51,082 nt of DNA, taken from the NCBI GenBank assembly GCA_937952135.1, contig CALFYL010000387.1:1-51082 (forward strand), written 5' to 3'. Shown here one piece after another: positions 25,668-34,197 of this stretch (its first letter is position 1; each line of letters begins with the position of its first letter). This DNA comes from an uncultured Planctomycetia bacterium (GTDB lineage Bacteria > Planctomycetota > UBA1135 > GCA-002686595). The translations under genes were made by a program, and so were the position numbers. The notes under the pieces are model-generated. The model saw only the letters and a program-made list of their open reading frames with translations. It was not told the DNA's origin and made no database searches.

Positions 25668-27020
25668 ATGCAGCGCATCCTCGATGTCGCGTGGCGCGAA
25701 TTCCGCCACACCGTGATGACGAAGGCCTTCCTGCTCGCGGCCGTGGTGCTGCCGGCGGTGATGTGGACGATGGCCATCGTGCTGCCGCTGCTGCTCCACG
25801 CGCCGCCCAAGCCGCTGGTCGGCGAGCTCGCGGTGATCGACGCCGACAAGGGCGTGTTCGACGCGGCGGTGGAAGAGTTCGACGGCGCGCGGCTCGACAA
25901 GGAGCGCGACGAGAAGCTCGGCGAGATCGAAGCCGCGATGAAGCTCGCGCTGCCCGAGGCCTACCGCAGCACGCTGCAGAAGCAACTCGACCGCCTGCGC
26001 GAAGCGACGACGCCGAAGGTCGAGCTCGTGCTCGTCGACGAGTCGGCGCTCGACGAGTGGAAGGCGCGCGTGCGCGCGGGCGAGGCGCTCGCGGTGGCGC
26101 GTTTCGAAGGCAGCGTGCTGCGCGCCGACCGCGCGACGAACAAGTTCGAGCTGTTCCTCGGCGAGAACCTCACGCGCCAGCACTCCGACACCCTGCGCGA
26201 CGCGCTGCGGCGCGCGGTCGTGCGCGCGCGCGCCAGAGCCGCGAACCTCGACCTCGCCTACGTGCGCGAGCTCGTCAGCGAACCGAGCGTGGTCGCCACG
26301 ACGGTGACGAAGAAGGGCGGCGAAGCGGCGCAGAACGAGATGGCGCGGATCCTCACGCCGCTCGCGTTCATGATGCTCCTGTGGACCGCGACGATGCTCA
26401 CCGGCCAGTACCTGCTCACCTCGACCATCGAGGAGAAGTCCAACCGAGTGATGGAGGTGCTGCTGTCGGCGGTCAGCCCGATGGAGCTGCTCTCGGGCAA
26501 GATCCTCGGCCAGTGCTGCGTGGGCCTGCTCGTGATCGGGCTGTACGGCGGCGTCGGCGTCACGACGGCTTCGAACCTCGGCTACGCGCACCTCGTGCCG
26601 TTCGACAAGCTCGTCTACCTGGTGCTGTACTTCTTCATGGCCTTCTTCATGCTCGCGAGCGTGATGGCGGCGGTGGGCGCGGCGGTCAACGAGCTGCGCG
26701 AGGCGCAGACGCTGATGGGGCCCGTGACGCTGCTCTTCATGGTCCCGTTCTTCGCCTGGTTCTTCATCAGCGAGAACCCCAACAGCACCTTCTCGGTCGT
26801 GCTGTCCTTCATCCCGCCGCTCACACCGTTCACGATGATGCTGCGCCTGACCGCGGCCGAGACCGTGCCCTTCTGGCAAGTGCCGGCGACCGCGCTGGTG
26901 GGCTTCGCCGGCGTGTATGCCGCCGTGTGGGCCGCCGCGCGCATCTTCCGCGTGGGCCTGCTCATGACCGGCAAGGCGCCGACCCCGCGCGAACTGTGGA
27001 AATGGGTGCGCCAGACCTGA
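25668..27020 (+). CDS. NatB-like ABC-2 permease
   Basis: A 450-residue membrane protein. One helix lies at about 20-45. A long extracytoplasmic domain of about 175 residues follows, rich in charged helices. A cluster of five to six helices starts near 235. The landmark EEKSNRVMEVLLSAVSPMEL followed by SGKILGQ near 265 is diagnostic of NatB/YhaP-type permeases, and FFISENPNSTF marks the last loop. It is two bases downstream of the cognate ATPase gene. The large external domain could bind the exported compound or a periplasmic partner. The next gene (HDOD) is separated by 91 nt containing its own promoter-like motif, so the operon probably ends here. Confidence 0.88.
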   Translation: MQRILDVAWREFRHTVMTKAFLLAAVVLPAVMWTMAIVLPLLLHAPPKPLVGELAVIDADKGVFDAAVEEFDGARLDKERDEKLGEIEAAMKLALPEAYRSTLQKQLDRLREATTPKVELVLVDESALDEWKARVRAGEALAVARFEGSVLRADRATNKFELFLGENLTRQHSDTLRDALRRAVVRARARAANLDLAYVRELVSEPSVVATTVTKKGGEAAQNEMARILTPLAFMMLLWTATMLTGQYLLTSTIEEKSNRVMEVLLSAVSPMELLSGKILGQCCVGLLVIGLYGGVGVTTASNLGYAHLVPFDKLVYLVLYFFMAFFMLASVMAAVGAAVNELREAQTLMGPVTLLFMVPFFAWFFISENPNSTFSVVLSFIPPLTPFTMMLRLTAAETVPFWQVPATALVGFAGVYAAVWAAARIFRVGLLMTGKAPTPRELWKWVRQT

Positions 27021-27057
27021 GCGCCGGGCCGCTCTACGCCCTTTTCACCCGCGAGAC

Positions 27058-27090
27058 ATTCAAGTCGTCCGGACCGGCGGCGCCGATAGA
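27058..27090 (+). promoter_or_regulatory. Candidate FliA-like promoter before the HDOD gene
   Basis: ATTCAAG (27058-27064) and GCCGATAGA (27082-27090) are separated by 17 nt and lie 22 nt before the ATG. The second half matches the sigma-28 -10 box GCCGATAA, and TCAAG resembles its -35. The spacer is longer than usual. The same pair recurs before the next gene. Confidence 0.4.
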
Positions 27091-27111
27091 AGCGGCCTGC
27101 CCGCCAGGCCC

Positions 27112-27957
27112 ATGGGAAGACAAGAAGCACTCAAACAGTTCGGCGACAAGCTCACGCTGCCGTCGCTGCCCGACGTGGTCATGCGCATCAGCGCCATGAT
27201 CGACGACCCGAACGTAGGCCTGCAGGAGATGGGCGCGCTGGTCGCGCGCGACCCCGCCATCACCGCGCGCGTGCTGCGGCTGGCGAACAGCGGTTACTAC
27301 GGCCTGAGCCAGCAGGTGACGAACGCCGAGCAAGCGGCCACCGTCATCGGCGCGCGCGCGCTGCGCAACGTCGCGATGCAGGTCTCGATCCTGCAGCGCT
27401 ACGAGCACCTCAAGAATGTGCCCGACTTCGACCTCGACGAGGTGTGGCAGCACTCGATCCTCACCGCGCAGGTCGCGCAGGGGCTCGCGGAGAGCTGCTT
27501 CCGCCGCACCGGGCTCGCGCCGGACGACTTCTACGCCTGCGGCCTGCTGCACGACGTCGGCAAGGTCGTGATGCTCGAAGGGCTCGGCGACGACTACCTC
27601 GACTGCGTGCGCCACGCGCGCCGCACGGGGGTCACCCTGCACGTTTCCGAGGCCCAGCTGCTCGGCTACACGCACGTCGACGTGGGCGCGCTGCTCGCGC
27701 AGCAGTGGCAGCTCCCCGACAAGGTCTCGGCCGCGATCGAGTTCCACCACGGACCGACGGCGGAGATCGTCGCGCACCCGCACGTGGGGGTGATCGCCAT
27801 CGCCGACCAGATCGCGTACCGCGCCTCGAGCTCGACCTTCGAAGGCGCGCTCGACAAGCTCGCCGCGCTCGGCGAGAAGCTGCTGGGCATCACGCGGGCC
27901 GAGTTCGACGCGGTGGTCGAGCGCGCCCGCACGGCGCAGCCCGAAGCCTTCGCCTGA
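27112..27957 (+). CDS. HDOD-domain signalling protein
   Basis: A 281-residue protein made almost entirely of an HDOD domain. The N-terminus LPSLPDVVMRISAMIDDP, then ALVARDPAITARVLRLANSGYYGL, are the standard HDOD opening. Unusually for HDOD proteins, an intact HD pair is retained in GLLHDVGKVVML (His147, Asp148) with Gly150-Lys151, as in HD-GYP-like enzymes. HDOD proteins act as scaffolds in motility, chemotaxis and cell-cycle signalling. The gene is followed by a degenerate-GGDEF coiled-coil protein and a MamK-like actin on the same strand. Matching promoter-like motifs precede this gene and the next. The start is the ATG at 27112 in CCCATGGGAAGAC. A regulator of the adjacent filament system is an inference from gene order. 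Confidence 0.87.
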   Translation: MGRQEALKQFGDKLTLPSLPDVVMRISAMIDDPNVGLQEMGALVARDPAITARVLRLANSGYYGLSQQVTNAEQAATVIGARALRNVAMQVSILQRYEHLKNVPDFDLDEVWQHSILTAQVAQGLAESCFRRTGLAPDDFYACGLLHDVGKVVMLEGLGDDYLDCVRHARRTGVTLHVSEAQLLGYTHVDVGALLAQQWQLPDKVSAAIEFHHGPTAEIVAHPHVGVIAIADQIAYRASSSTFEGALDKLAALGEKLLGITRAEFDAVVERARTAQPEAFA

Positions 27958-27971
27958 GCGCGCGCTCCGGC

Positions 27972-28003
27972 ATTCAAGACCCCGGCGCCCGGACGTCGAT
28001 AAC
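27972..28003 (+). promoter_or_regulatory. Candidate FliA-like promoter before the degenerate-GGDEF gene
   Basis: ATTCAAG (27972-27978) and GTCGATAAC (27995-28003) are 16 nt apart. The same two words in the same order precede the HDOD gene. The pair lies right after the HDOD stop and 112 nt before the chosen ATG. Confidence 0.38.
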
Positions 28004-28114
28004 GAGCCTGCGGGCCGTTCCACTCGCGCCATGACTTTGATCGCCGCCGCGGCTACGCTGCCCGGTCGCGAGGCGCCCGCGCGCTCCAGCCATGCTGCAC
28101 GTCCCCGACCGGCG

Positions 28115-29212
28115 ATGAGTCCTTTCCAGAGCTCCCTCTTCAAAGGCTCGGGACGCGACCTGTTCACGCCGGCGCAGGTCCAACAGCTCATGCGCGTCGA
28201 GTTCGACCGCGCCAAGCGCCACGGCCATCCGCTGGTGATGCTGCTGATTTCGGTCGACCGGCTCGCGCAGCTCCAGGATCTCTACGGCAGCGAGCTGCGC
28301 GACTCCGTGCTGCGCTCGATCGCGGGCCTGGTGCGCAGCGCGTCGCGCTCGAGCGACTCGCTCGGCTGCCTGCTCGACGACCGCCTGCTGCTGCTCACGC
28401 CGCACACGCCCGCCGAGGGCGCCGGTGTGCTCGCCCGGCGCATCCTCGAGAGCGTGCGCGCGCTGACGTTCGAGAGCGGCGGCCGGCCGACGCGCGTCAC
28501 GATCTCCATCGGCGGCGCCCACAACCAATCGGGTCGCATGGAGCTCGCCTTCGAGACGCTGCTCGAGGTCGCCGAGGGCGGCCTGAAGGTGGCGGCCGAC
28601 AGCGGCGGCAACCGCTACGTGCACAGCGACCTGTACGACTACTTCGAGCAGCGGCGCCAGAAGGAAAAGCGCGAGCGCGAGAAGCTCGAGCCGCAGGCGC
28701 CGATCCCGGCCTCCGCGGAGCGCGGGGGCGACCGGACCGCCGAACGGGCGCCGCCTCCGGCGCCGCTTCCGCCGCCCTCGCGCGAGGAGCCGGCGCTGAC
28801 CGAAGCGCTGCTCGGCGCGAAGATCCGCGAGCTCTTCGGCCTGGGAGCGGGCGAAGACGACATGCTGGCGCGCATCCAGCGGGAAGTCGTCGCCAGCGCG
28901 CTGCGCGAGATGAAGGGCGAGCTCGAGCGCGCGCTCGGCCACAGCCAGAGCGAGCACCAGCGGCAGATCGATACACTCGAGCGCCGCATCCAGAAGTTGA
29001 CCCAGTCGCTCGGCATGACCGAGGCCGAATTGCGCCGGGCGCTGGCGCAGACGAACGTGGATCCGGGCGTGGCCTCGCTGTACCGCACCGTGCAGGGCCT
29101 GTCGTCCGCCGACGTTCAACAGGAGCTCAAGAAGGAGCTCATGTCGAAGATCTTCCAAGCGAACCTCGAATTGCGTAAGCAGATCGTCCCCGACCAGGGC
29201 GGCGGCGCCTGA
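28115..29212 (+). CDS. Degenerate GGDEF-domain protein with C-terminal coiled coil
   Basis: A 365-residue protein. Residues about 15-180 have the GGDEF fold: VEFDRAKRHGHPLVMLLISVD, LRDSVLRSIAGLVRSASRSSD and RVTISIGGAH fall at the expected places. The active-site loop that should read GGDEF is replaced by LLDDR (in LGCLLDDRLLLLTPH), so it should neither make nor bind c-di-GMP in the usual way. A charged helix (QRRQKEKREREKLE), a Pro-rich linker and a long heptad-like helix from about residue 240 follow. The latter includes SQSEHQRQIDTLERRIQKL and suggests dimerisation. It lies 53 nt before the MamK-like gene. The ATG at 28115 is preferred; a start at 28031 would add 28 low-complexity residues. 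A scaffold between signalling and filament is plausible. Confidence 0.75.
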   Translation: MSPFQSSLFKGSGRDLFTPAQVQQLMRVEFDRAKRHGHPLVMLLISVDRLAQLQDLYGSELRDSVLRSIAGLVRSASRSSDSLGCLLDDRLLLLTPHTPAEGAGVLARRILESVRALTFESGGRPTRVTISIGGAHNQSGRMELAFETLLEVAEGGLKVAADSGGNRYVHSDLYDYFEQRRQKEKREREKLEPQAPIPASAERGGDRTAERAPPPAPLPPPSREEPALTEALLGAKIRELFGLGAGEDDMLARIQREVVASALREMKGELERALGHSQSEHQRQIDTLERRIQKLTQSLGMTEAELRRALAQTNVDPGVASLYRTVQGLSSADVQQELKKELMSKIFQANLELRKQIVPDQGGGA

Positions 29213-29265
29213 TTTCGCCTCGCATCGCCCCGTCCTCTCCACCGCAGCGAAACATCGCATTCCAC

Positions 29266-30315
29266 ATGGCCAAGCAAAGTTCCGAAGAGACCAACAAGGA
29301 TCAAGGCGTCCTCTACCTGGGCATCGACCTGGGCACGTCGCGCACCTCGGTCAGCGCCTCCAACGGCGTGCGCGAAACGGTCGCCTCCTACGTCGGGTAT
29401 CCCAAGGACGTCGTGGCGCGCAAGCTGCTCCAGAAGGACGTGCTGTTCGGCGACGAAGCGTCGGAGAAGCGCCTCAGCCTCGACTTCTACCGGCCGCTGG
29501 CGCACGGCGTGATCCGCAGCGACAAGGACTCGGAGAAGAACCTCAAGGCCGCGGCCGACTTGATCGGCGAGATCATCCGGCGCGCGCGTCCGCGCCGCGA
29601 CGAGCTGATCTACGCAGTGATCGGAGCGCCCGCGCAGGCCTCGATCAACAACAAGGAAGCGATCCTCAAGGCCGCGCGCGAGCACGTGGACAGCGTGATG
29701 TTGTGCTCGGAGCCGTTCTCGGTGGCCTACGGCCTCGACATGCTCGACGACACGCTGGTGATCGACATCGGCGCCGGCACCACCGACCTGTGCCGCATGC
29801 ACGGCACGATGCCCGACGACGCCGACCAGCTCACGAACACCTTCGCCGGCGACCACGTCGACGAGACGCTCTCGAAGCTGGTGCGCGAGAAGCACCCCGA
29901 GGCGCAGTTCACGGTGCAGATGATCAAGCAGATCAAGGAGAAGCACTCCAACGTCGCCGACAACATGCCGGCGGTGGTCGTGAACTTCCCCGTGAAGGGC
30001 AAGCCGACCCCGTTCGACATCACCGACATCGTGCGCACCGCGTGCCGCTCGATCGTGCCGCCGATGGTGGAAGCGATCGGCGAGCTGATCGGCACCTTCG
30101 ACCCCGAGTTCCAGGACCGCTTGAAGAACCGCGTGCTGCTCGGCGGCGGCGGCAGCCAGATCCGCGGCCTCGACGCCGAGCTCGAGCGCCAGATGCACCT
30201 GAACCTCGGCGGCGGCCGCGTGCTCAAGGTCGAGGAGCCGATCTACGGCGGCGCGAACGGCGCGCTGAAGATCGCGCACGACATGCCGGCGGAGTACTGG
30301 GAGAAGCTGCGCTAG
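29266..30315 (+). CDS. MamK-like bacterial actin
   Basis: A 349-residue actin-family ATPase, close to the length of MamK. Phosphate loop 1 is LGIDLGTSRTSV (18-29), phosphate loop 2 is VIDIGAGTTDLC (165-176) and the adenosine motif is LLGGGGSQIRGL (291-302). Several stretches are specific to MamK rather than MreB: ASYVGYPKDVVARKLL, LDFYRPLAHGV, the YAVIGAPAQAS segment and IKEKHSNV, which carries the catalytic Glu. MamK polymerises into filaments that position magnetosomes; relatives exist in bacteria without magnetosomes. No other mam gene is visible. It follows HDOD and degenerate-GGDEF genes and ends before a strong hairpin, so the three look like one functional unit. The filament family is well supported; the cargo is unknown. 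Confidence 0.85.
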   Translation: MAKQSSEETNKDQGVLYLGIDLGTSRTSVSASNGVRETVASYVGYPKDVVARKLLQKDVLFGDEASEKRLSLDFYRPLAHGVIRSDKDSEKNLKAAADLIGEIIRRARPRRDELIYAVIGAPAQASINNKEAILKAAREHVDSVMLCSEPFSVAYGLDMLDDTLVIDIGAGTTDLCRMHGTMPDDADQLTNTFAGDHVDETLSKLVREKHPEAQFTVQMIKQIKEKHSNVADNMPAVVVNFPVKGKPTPFDITDIVRTACRSIVPPMVEAIGELIGTFDPEFQDRLKNRVLLGGGGSQIRGLDAELERQMHLNLGGGRVLKVEEPIYGGANGALKIAHDMPAEYWEKLR

Positions 30316-30385
30316 CGGGTTCGGCGGCGGGCGCGTCGATCGCGGGCCGCCCCGGAAAATCCGACCGCACGTCGCTGCGCGGGCG

Positions 30386-30410
30386 GCGGCGCGGGGTCCC
30401 GCCGCGCCGC
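30386..30410 (+). terminator. Hairpin terminator after the MamK-like gene
   Basis: Perfect 9-bp stem GCGGCGCGG / CCGCGCCGC with a 7-nt loop, 70 nt after the stop codon. No T-run follows. Confidence 0.55.
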
Positions 30411-30434
30411 ACAGGCCCGAAAAGCTCCCGGTCT

Positions 30435-30464
30435 GAACCGCTTTCGGCGGGCGTGGCATGCTGG
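30435..30464 (+). promoter_or_regulatory. Candidate ECF-type promoter before the second sigma fusion gene
   Basis: GAACC (30435-30439), resembling the ECF -35 GGAAC, lies 17 nt before CATGCT, within GGCATGCTGG (30455-30464). The identical 10-mer precedes the other sigma fusion gene, with CGCT at the same distance upstream in both. Confidence 0.4.
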
Positions 30465-30478
30465 ATTGCGAAGCGCCC

Positions 30479-33400
30479 ATGACCGACTCCGACGCCTCGC
30501 TGCCGACCTCCGAACTGCTTCTCGCGCACAGCGAGTTCCTGGCGTCGCTCTCGGCGCGCCTCGTGACTTCCGGCGCGGATGCGGACGACTTGCAACAGGA
30601 GACGTGGCTGAGCGCGCTGCGCCATCCGCCGACCGACGCGGGCGCGATGCGCGCCTGGCTCGCGAAGGTGGTGAAGAACCACGCGCTGCAGGTGCACCGC
30701 GCGCGCAGCCGCCGCGCCGCGCGCGAGCAGGCGGCGTCGCGCGACGAAGGCTTGCCTTCGACGGCCGAGATCGTCGAGCGTGAGAACGCGCGCCGCGGCG
30801 TGGTCGAGGCGCTGACGAAGCTCTCCGAGCCGTACCGCTCGACGCTGCTGCTGCGCTTCTACGACGACTTGCCGCCGCGCGAGGTCGCGCGCCGGATGCG
30901 CGTGCCGGTCGAGACGGCGCGGACGCGCATCAAGCGCGGGCTCGCACTGCTCCGCGAGGACCTCGACCGCCGCAGCGACGGCGACCGCTCCGCGTGGGTG
31001 AGCGCGCTTCTGCCGCTCGCCGCTCCGCGCCTCGAGGGCGGATCGCTCGCGAAGGGCGCCGCGACGAGTTCCGCGAGTTCGCTCGCGCCGCTGATGCTCT
31101 CGCTCGGGATCCTGAGCGTGCTCCTCGCCGCGCTCGGCTGGACGCTTTGGCCGCGCACGCGCGATGCCTCGCCGACCGCAGCCGCGCCGCTCGCGGCGCC
31201 GACGGACGGCCAGGCGGTTCCCTCGAACGCGGACTCGTCGCAGGCGCTCGCCTCGGTCGAGCGCCGCGCGCCCACCGTTGCACGGCGCGTGTGCATCGTG
31301 CACCAGCTCACCGGCGCTCCGGCGCCCGGGATCGCCGCGCGGCTCGCGCCCGTGGACGGCGCGCTCGAACCCCTCGAGTGGACCAGCGATCGCGACGGCT
31401 ATGCGCCGGGGATGCTCGAGCTCGCGCCGGGCGACACGCTGCGCGTCGCAGCGTCGTGGACTTCGCGCGCCACGGACTTCGTCGTCGACGAAGCGAGCTT
31501 GAACGCGCCGGAGGTGCGCGTGGAGCTCGCGCCGGCCTCGAGCGTGCGCGGCCGCGTGCTCGACGCCGCGAACAAGCCGGCGGCGGGCGCGCGCGTGTGG
31601 GCCGCGCCGACGCGCGGCGCCGTGCTGGAAGAGGGCGAGCCGCTCGAACCGCTCGCGCAGACAGAGTGCGATGCGATGGGGGAGTTCGCGCTGCTCGAGC
31701 TGCCCGACGACTTCTATCTGCACACCTCGGCGCCGGGGGCGACCGCCGCGCGCGGACTGCAGTTCAGCGCGAACGCCGCCCGCGCGCACACCGAGATCGA
31801 ACTGCGCCTCGAGAGCTGCTGGGCGCTGCGCGGCCGCGTCGTCGACGAGGACGGCCGGCCGATCGCGGATGCGCGGCTGTCGACTTCGACGCACGACCTG
31901 CGCGGTCCGGGCCGCGCGGCGAGCGAGCCCGGCGCGACCTGGCGCAATCTGCTGCGCGGGCGTTTCACGAGCGACTCGAACGGCGAGTTCGAGCTTCGCG
32001 GGCTCGCGCCGATCGCGCACAACCTGGGTGTGGACCGCGAGGGCTACGCGAGCGCGTGGATGCGCATCACCGGGCCCGACGAAGCGCTGCGAATCGTGTT
32101 GCAGCGCGCGTGCGAGCTCGAGCTCGCGCTGGTCGACGGCGCGGGGGCGCCCGTGGAAGCGACGGTCGCGCTGTTGAGCGCCGTCGGCGGAGAACAGCTC
32201 CGGCCGACGGAACAAGGCGTCGTGCGTTTCCACGTCCGGCGCGACGAGCGGGAAGTGCTCGTGAAGACCTCGGCCGATGAGTACGCGCCGGCGCTGTTGC
32301 GCCTCGAGCTGAACGGCAGGACGTCGCAGCTCGAGACCCTCCGACTCGAAGCCGCGAGCGAGCTTCGCGTGCGCGCCGTCGACGAGGCGGGCGAACCGGT
32401 CGCGGGCGCGAAGGTGTTCGTCAGCGCGCTCGAGGACGATGCGCTGCAGCTCGCCGAGGGGCCGGAGCTCCAATTCTCCACGTTCCTCACGCTCGCGAGC
32501 GCCTCGACGGCCGGCGACGGCCGCGCAACGCTTCGGCCGCTGCCCGCGGGGCCGTTGCAGGTTCGCGTGGCGCTCGAAGGAGAAGCCAGCGCCGCATCCG
32601 CGATCCTCGACACCGCCGTCGACGAACACGTCGTCGTCGTCGGCGCCGCGCCCGCACGCGAGCAGCGCCTGAGCGTGCGCGTCGTGGACGCGCTCAGCGA
32701 GCTGCGAGTGAAGGGCTGCGTCCTCACCGCGCGTTCCGCGACGACCGAAGGCCAGCGCAACGTCGTCGCGGAATTCGACGCGGAAACCGAGCTCGAGCTG
32801 CCCGATGCGGGCCAGTGGACGATCTACGTGCGCGCGCCGGGCTACGCGCCGTTCGTGTCGCGCTGGAACGCGGCGAGCGGCCCGCGCGAGCTCGAGCTGC
32901 GGCTCGCGCCCGAGCGCACGCTAAGCGTGTCGACGCGCGACATCCGCGGCGCGCCCGTGCATCCCGCGCGCTTGCTCGTCTCCGACGAGAGCGGCGCGCC
33001 CCTCGCGACGGCGATCAGCGCCGGGTACTGGGCGAACTACGTGGAACTCCCCGAGAGCGGCGAGCTCGTGCTTCGCGGCTTGCCCGCGGCGCGCGTGCGC
33101 GTCGCTGTCCGCACGCCGCTCGTCGAAGGCCTGGAGGACACGCTCGTCGATCTGACGGGCGACGGTCCCGCCGAGGCGGTGCTGACGCTCCCGTGCGATC
33201 TCTCCGCGCCGCGCGTGCGGCTCGAGCTCGACTGGCCCGCGGAGTGGTTGCGCGAGCAACCGACCTGGGCTGCGCCCGGCGGCCGCCGCCGCGGAGGCGC
33301 CGCTCCGTCGCTCGAAGTCCACGACGCGGTCGGCGCGTTGTGCGGCCGTTTTCGCCTGCGCGGCGATTCGGACGGGCGAGGCGAGTTCGTGCAGCCCTGG

Positions 33401-33646
33401 TCGGTGATCACCCTGCGCTTCGACGCGCACGACGTGTGCGAGAGCGCGGGCCTGCAGCGCCTCGATTCGGACGCGCTTTCGAGCGATTTCGGCGCGCGCT
33501 GGAGCGGCGACGGCCAACGCGTGTCGCTGCTCGTCCCCGCCGGAGGCGGACGCGTGGCGCTGAAGATCGCGGGCCGCGAAGTGCTGGCCGCGGACTACGC
33601 GCCGCCGCTCGATACGGCGCTCGCGCTGCGACCGCTCGCGCGCTGA
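30479..33646 (+). CDS. Membrane-tethered ECF sigma factor fused to carboxypeptidase-regulatory-like repeats (paralog)
   Basis: A 1055-residue paralog of the protein starting at 7323, with the same three-part plan. The sigma domain (about 1-165) has region 2 DDLQQETWLSALRHPP and region 4 EPYRSTLLLRFYDDL followed by VARRMRVPVETARTRIKRG. A membrane helix lies at about 200-222 (LMLSLGILSVLLAALGWTLW). The rest is extracytoplasmic CarboxypepD_reg-like repeats, for example VLDAANKPAAGARVWAAP, VVDEDGRPIADARL and AVDEAGEPVAGAKVFVSA. The helix falls at nearly the same residue in both paralogs. The ATG at 30479 is preferred; one at 30458 would add seven residues but lies inside the shared promoter-like 10-mer. 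No anti-sigma gene is adjacent. It probably couples an envelope signal to transcription; the signal and regulon are unknown. Confidence 0.85.
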   Translation: MTDSDASLPTSELLLAHSEFLASLSARLVTSGADADDLQQETWLSALRHPPTDAGAMRAWLAKVVKNHALQVHRARSRRAAREQAASRDEGLPSTAEIVERENARRGVVEALTKLSEPYRSTLLLRFYDDLPPREVARRMRVPVETARTRIKRGLALLREDLDRRSDGDRSAWVSALLPLAAPRLEGGSLAKGAATSSASSLAPLMLSLGILSVLLAALGWTLWPRTRDASPTAAAPLAAPTDGQAVPSNADSSQALASVERRAPTVARRVCIVHQLTGAPAPGIAARLAPVDGALEPLEWTSDRDGYAPGMLELAPGDTLRVAASWTSRATDFVVDEASLNAPEVRVELAPASSVRGRVLDAANKPAAGARVWAAPTRGAVLEEGEPLEPLAQTECDAMGEFALLELPDDFYLHTSAPGATAARGLQFSANAARAHTEIELRLESCWALRGRVVDEDGRPIADARLSTSTHDLRGPGRAASEPGATWRNLLRGRFTSDSNGEFELRGLAPIAHNLGVDREGYASAWMRITGPDEALRIVLQRACELELALVDGAGAPVEATVALLSAVGGEQLRPTEQGVVRFHVRRDEREVLVKTSADEYAPALLRLELNGRTSQLETLRLEAASELRVRAVDEAGEPVAGAKVFVSALEDDALQLAEGPELQFSTFLTLASASTAGDGRATLRPLPAGPLQVRVALEGEASAASAILDTAVDEHVVVVGAAPAREQRLSVRVVDALSELRVKGCVLTARSATTEGQRNVVAEFDAETELELPDAGQWTIYVRAPGYAPFVSRWNAASGPRELELRLAPERTLSVSTRDIRGAPVHPARLLVSDESGAPLATAISAGYWANYVELPESGELVLRGLPAARVRVAVRTPLVEGLEDTLVDLTGDGPAEAVLTLPCDLSAPRVRLELDWPAEWLREQPTWAAPGGRRRGGAAPSLEVHDAVGALCGRFRLRGDSDGRGEFVQPWSVITLRFDAHDVCESAGLQRLDSDALSSDFGARWSGDGQRVSLLVPAGGGRVALKIAGREVLAADYAPPLDTALALRPLAR

Positions 33647-33680
33647 AGCACGGAACCGAGGAATCGCGGAGCGCGCCCGC

Positions 33681-33686
33681 TAGGAT
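33681..33686 (+). promoter_or_regulatory. Candidate -10 element for a leaderless DUF983 transcript
   Basis: TAGGAT is followed by 7 nt and the ATG at 33694. The spacing fits transcription starting at the start codon. Confidence 0.3.
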
Positions 33687-33693
33687 GGGACGC

Positions 33694-34098
33694 ATGTTCT
33701 CCGACAGCGAACGCGCCGCGCTGAGCTGGCGCTGGCTGTTCTTCCGCCGCGCGCTGCGCAAGTGCTGCCCGCAGTGCGGAGCGGGGGCGCTGTTCCGCGG
33801 CTTCGCACGCCTCAACACCGAGTGCCCCGGTTGCGGGCTGCGCTTCCGGCGCGAGCACGGCTCGCAGACCGGCGCGATGTACCTCTCGGCCACGCTGACC
33901 GAGATTTTCGCCGCGGCGCTCGCGCTGGCGCTGTTCTTCCTGACCGACCTCGACAAGTTCACGGCGCTCGGACTGGGGGTGGCGGTCGTCGTGGCGGTTT
34001 CCTATCTGCTCCTGCCGCTCACGATGGCCGTGTGGACCGCGGTCGAATACGCGACCGACGTGTCGAACTCCGAACCTTGGACGGCGCCCCGCCGCTGA
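33694..34098 (+). CDS. DUF983 family membrane protein with zinc-ribbon motif
   Basis: A 134-residue protein of the DUF983 family. A short cytoplasmic N-terminus carries two Cys pairs, CPQC (25-28) in CCPQCGAGALFRGF and CPGC (44-47), forming a likely zinc ribbon. Two hydrophobic helices follow (FAAALALALFFLTDL, and GLGVAVVVAVSYLLLPLTMAV). The family is widespread and uncharacterised; some members lie near cytochrome oxidase or haem genes, but here the neighbours are a sigma factor and a ferredoxin. An alternative ATG at 33685 would add three residues. The candidate -10 at 33681 argues for 33694. The gene ends before a 7-bp hairpin. Confidence 0.82.
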   Translation: MFSDSERAALSWRWLFFRRALRKCCPQCGAGALFRGFARLNTECPGCGLRFRREHGSQTGAMYLSATLTEIFAAALALALFFLTDLDKFTALGLGVAVVVAVSYLLLPLTMAVWTAVEYATDVSNSEPWTAPRR

Positions 34099-34165
34099 CC
34101 CCGAACCGAATTCCGCATCCGCCCGAGCGCTCGATCCACGGACAAAGAAAGCCCGGGAGTACGCA

Positions 34166-34186
34166 CGGCGGGGGCTTTACCCGCCG
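34166..34186 (+). terminator. Hairpin between DUF983 and ferredoxin genes
   Basis: Perfect 7-bp stem CGGCGGG / CCCGCCG with a 7-nt loop, 68 nt after the DUF983 stop. It also partly overlaps the position of a -35 for the ferredoxin gene. Confidence 0.45.
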
Positions 34187-34197
34187 AGCCGAATGTG

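Noticed and set aside
28115..29212. Active diguanylate cyclase
   Set aside because: The catalytic GGDEF loop reads LLDDR, so c-di-GMP synthesis is not expected.
29266..30315. The MamK-like gene as evidence of magnetosomes
   Set aside because: No mamA, B, E, I, L, M, O, P or Q homologue is visible here, and MamK relatives occur in non-magnetotactic bacteria.
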